A stretch of 64,000 bases of DNA from Microbacterium sp. 67-17 (lineage in GTDB: Bacteria; Actinomycetota; Actinomycetes; Actinomycetales; Microbacteriaceae). The stretch lies in assembly GCF_001898325.1 (NCBI RefSeq), contig NZ_MKTR01000020.1:36153-100152 (forward strand), in the 5' to 3' direction. Of this stretch, positions 62,110 to 64,000 are shown in pieces; the stretch's first letter is position 1, and each line of letters opens with the position of its first letter. The notes under the pieces were generated by a model that worked only from the letters and a program-made list of their open reading frames with translations, searched no databases and was not told where the DNA came from. The position numbers were made by a program, and so were the translations under genes.

Positions 62110-62607
62110 TCACGCCTCGAACCGCGCGAGGACCTGACCGAACTGCACCTGCGCACCATCCTGCGCCTCGAACGCCGCGATCGTGCCGGCGGCGCCTGCC
62201 ACGACCGGGTTCATGAGCTTCATGATCTCGATGATCCCGATGGTGGTGTCGGCCTCGACCACATCTCCGGGCTCGACGAAAGGCGCCGCACCCGGCGCCG
62301 GCCGCCGATAGAACACCCCGAGCATGGGGGCGGTGATGGGTGCGCCCAGGGCAGCATCCGTCCCCGCCTGGTCTGCCGCGCTGAGCTCCGCGGGAGCCGG
62401 GGCGGGCTGGGCGGCGGGAGCAGGAGCAGGTGCGGGAGCCACCGGCGCGACGGATGCCGTAGCCGCCGTCTGCTCGAGCGGGCCGGTGCGCGAGAGCTGC
62501 ACCGACACCTCGCCCCACGTGATCGCGACAGTGTCGTAGTCGCCACCGTCCAGGGTCGCGACCAGGTCGAGCAGCTGCTGCCAGCTCGGGGCAGATTCCT
62601 GGGCCAC
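62110..62607 (-). CDS. biotin carboxyl carrier protein
   Basis: 165 residues from the GTG at 62607 (GGAGGG box). A short AccB-like N-terminal domain (residues 1-42) is joined by a Pro/Ala linker (PVAPAPAPAPAAQPAPAP) to a biotinyl domain with Lys130 in EIMKLMN as the biotinylation site. First gene of the operon. The linker length suggests a swinging arm serving separate carboxylase and transferase subunits, as in three-part Pyc or AccABC systems. Confidence 0.94.
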   Translation of the reverse strand: MAQESAPSWQQLLDLVATLDGGDYDTVAITWGEVSVQLSRTGPLEQTAATASVAPVAPAPAPAPAAQPAPAPAELSAADQAGTDAALGAPITAPMLGVFYRRPAPGAAPFVEPGDVVEADTTIGIIEIMKLMNPVVAGAAGTIAAFEAQDGAQVQFGQVLARFEA

Positions 62608-62768
62608 GTCGCCCTCCTTCTGGTTGAGGCACCATCGTGCGGGGAGGCCCTGGTGGGGGCAACCGGCGTTCTCATATGATGAGAAGCGCCGTGGTCACGG
62701 CACACGCGATCGGTTTACGGTGATCGCCCCACCAGGGACGAACCAGATCGCGACTTCGAGGATGAAAC

Positions 62769-64000
62769 GTGACCGATCACTTTGACGCCGTCATTGTCGG
62801 CGGCGGACACCACGCAACGATCATTGCGCCCTATCTCGCGCGAGCGGGCCTGAGCGTCGCCGTCTTCGAAGCGCGCACCCACCTCGGCGGCGGCGCCCAG
62901 AGCATGCCGGGGCCCACCGCGGGGGTGACGCAGAACCCCTGCGCCCACTGGACACGCTTCTATGGGCATCCTGCCTATAAGGACTTCGGGCTGGGCGAGC
63001 TTGGCCTGAGCTACGTCTTTCCCGAGGGCAACGAGGCCATGGTCTACGACGACGGCTCGGTGTTCATCGGGTATTCGGCGGCGCGCGTGGTCGACAACAC
63101 GGGCCGCGCCGAGGCGTGGGACGAGGGAGTGGCGCGCACCGAGGCCAACATCCGGGCATTCAGTTCTCGGGATGCCGACACCTACCTGCGCGTCCACGAG
63201 GCGTACTCGGCACACATCAAGAGCGCTTTCGGGCGCCAGCGGTGCACGCCACCCACCCCCTGGGGCACGCCCGACCCGCTCGAAGAGCTCCTGGACCAGC
63301 CGGGCTCGCTCATCGAGCCCGTGCACCAGTTCATGACGATGCGCCAGTTGGCCTACGACATGTTCGAATCCGATGAGCTGCGGACCCTGTTCATGCGGGC
63401 CGGAGTCACCTCGACCGGGTGCTATCCGGATGACGTGCCGGGGCTCCAGGGCTTCATCCACAATCTGGCCCTCGTCCTCTCGCTCGAGCCGGCAGCGATT
63501 GCGATCGGCGGCACCGGAGCCATCACCTCCGCCCTCGTGAAGGCAGGAACCCTGCGGGGGGTGCAGTACTTCACGGGTGTGCGCGTGGATGAGATCGTGC
63601 AAGAGAACGGCAAGGCCACCGGCATCCGCCTTGCCGACGGATCTTTCGTGGGCGCGGGGATCGTCGTCTCTGATCTCGGGCTTCCCCAGACCGTGCTCCA
63701 GCTTCTGCGTCACGGCGAGGTGGCCGAACGCATTCGCCATCGCCTCCGCAACGTCGTCTACGACCGCGGTCAGCTCGTGTGGGCCAACGTCGTCAGCTAC
63801 GAGGCTCCCGACTACGCCGGCACCACGGGAGTGGCCGAGGCCGGCGTCCAGCCGCGACTGTACTGGGGGCCCAAAGACCCCGACTGGTTCGCCACCCGCT
63901 ACCAGGCCCACATCTTCTCGGAGGGAATCTCGCCGCGGATGCTGATGCTCTCGAGTACGGACTCGCAGTGGGACACCACCCGTGCCCCGCAGGGCCAGCA
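62769..64000 (+). CDS. phytoene-desaturase-like FAD oxidoreductase (3' end beyond the window)
   Basis: Open from the GTG at 62769 to the window edge, at least 410 residues; truncated by the window. The N-terminal dinucleotide fold is VTDHFDAVIVGGGHHATIIAPYLARAGLSVAVFEAR (VGGGHHA in place of the usual GxGxxG GGGxxG), then LGGGAQS. Further on, a GAITSALVKAG-type helix and IRLADGSFVGAGIVVSD with the second FAD-contact strand match carotenoid desaturase/isomerooxygenase-like amine-oxidase folds. It is divergent from the biotin carrier operon (161 bases). Substrate unknown. Confidence 0.82.
   Translation, partial: MTDHFDAVIVGGGHHATIIAPYLARAGLSVAVFEARTHLGGGAQSMPGPTAGVTQNPCAHWTRFYGHPAYKDFGLGELGLSYVFPEGNEAMVYDDGSVFIGYSAARVVDNTGRAEAWDEGVARTEANIRAFSSRDADTYLRVHEAYSAHIKSAFGRQRCTPPTPWGTPDPLEELLDQPGSLIEPVHQFMTMRQLAYDMFESDELRTLFMRAGVTSTGCYPDDVPGLQGFIHNLALVLSLEPAAIAIGGTGAITSALVKAGTLRGVQYFTGVRVDEIVQENGKATGIRLADGSFVGAGIVVSDLGLPQTVLQLLRHGEVAERIRHRLRNVVYDRGQLVWANVVSYEAPDYAGTTGVAEAGVQPRLYWGPKDPDWFATRYQAHIFSEGISPRMLMLSSTDSQWDTTRAPQGQ

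Noticed and set aside
62715..63911. 398-codon minus-strand open frame at the window end
   Set aside because: The plus strand here encodes a flavoprotein with clear FAD motifs, whereas this frame has none.

Overview
The window is about 64 kb of high-GC DNA, densely coding on both strands. Codon use and gene content point to an actinobacterium, most likely family Microbacteriaceae and probably Microbacterium. Supporting signs are a BldC-like regulator next to the tiny basic ribosomal protein bS22, a short archaeal-type aspartyl-tRNA synthetase, an F420/LLM oxidoreductase, sugar ABC importers without their own ATPase, and frequent GTG/TTG starts. I see no rRNA, tRNA, CRISPR array, prophage or insertion sequence. 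The taxonomic call is inference from protein content, not from a marker comparison.

Region by region. 1-8 kb holds a small membrane protein, aspS, an alpha/beta-hydrolase whose membrane tail lies in another frame (probable frameshift), a tyrosine phosphatase, a Dabb/glutaredoxin-like pair, an MscS channel, bS22 and a BldC-like regulator. 7.6-12.4 kb holds an ArsR-type regulator and two complete Ktr potassium systems facing each other tail to tail across a 62-bp palindrome. 12.5-27.7 kb is mostly housekeeping: proC, a hydrolase, a cation diffusion facilitator, tadA, upp, corA, a 1214-residue nuclease-helicase fusion, nadE, a degenerate phosphopantetheinyl-transferase-like protein, a nucleosidase and an MFS exporter. 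Copies of a 61-bp intergenic repeat flank this and a later region. 27.7-31.9 kb is sbcD-sbcC.

31.9-45.8 kb is a carbohydrate island. A LacI regulator is divergent from a binding protein, two permeases and an esterase. A second LacI regulator precedes an operon of binding protein, two permeases, a GH31 alpha-xylosidase and a GH1 beta-glucosidase. Palindromic LacI-type operators sit where expected. The enzyme pair fits uptake and intracellular breakdown of alpha-xylosylated beta-glucans such as xyloglucan oligosaccharides. Neither transporter has a local ATPase, so a shared MsiK-type ATPase elsewhere is inferred.

45.9-53.3 kb contains a strong promoter directly abutting a 33-codon leaderless ORF with a CC..C cluster written in rare TGT codons, upstream of a winged-helix regulator that lacks a receiver domain. 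An AlkA-type glycosylase, an aldo/keto reductase, HAD phosphatase, formate/nitrite-type channel and a TetR/oxidoreductase divergon with a visible operator follow. 53.3-64 kb carries a 2OG-type oxygenase, an acyl-CoA ligase and a tightly overlapping five-gene operon: biotin carrier, biotin carboxylase, carboxyltransferase, HAD phosphatase and acetoacetyl-CoA synthetase. A phytoene-desaturase-like flavoprotein runs divergently off the window end. The carboxyltransferase departs from the pyruvate-carboxylase motif, which makes this operon the best candidate here for an undescribed pathway.
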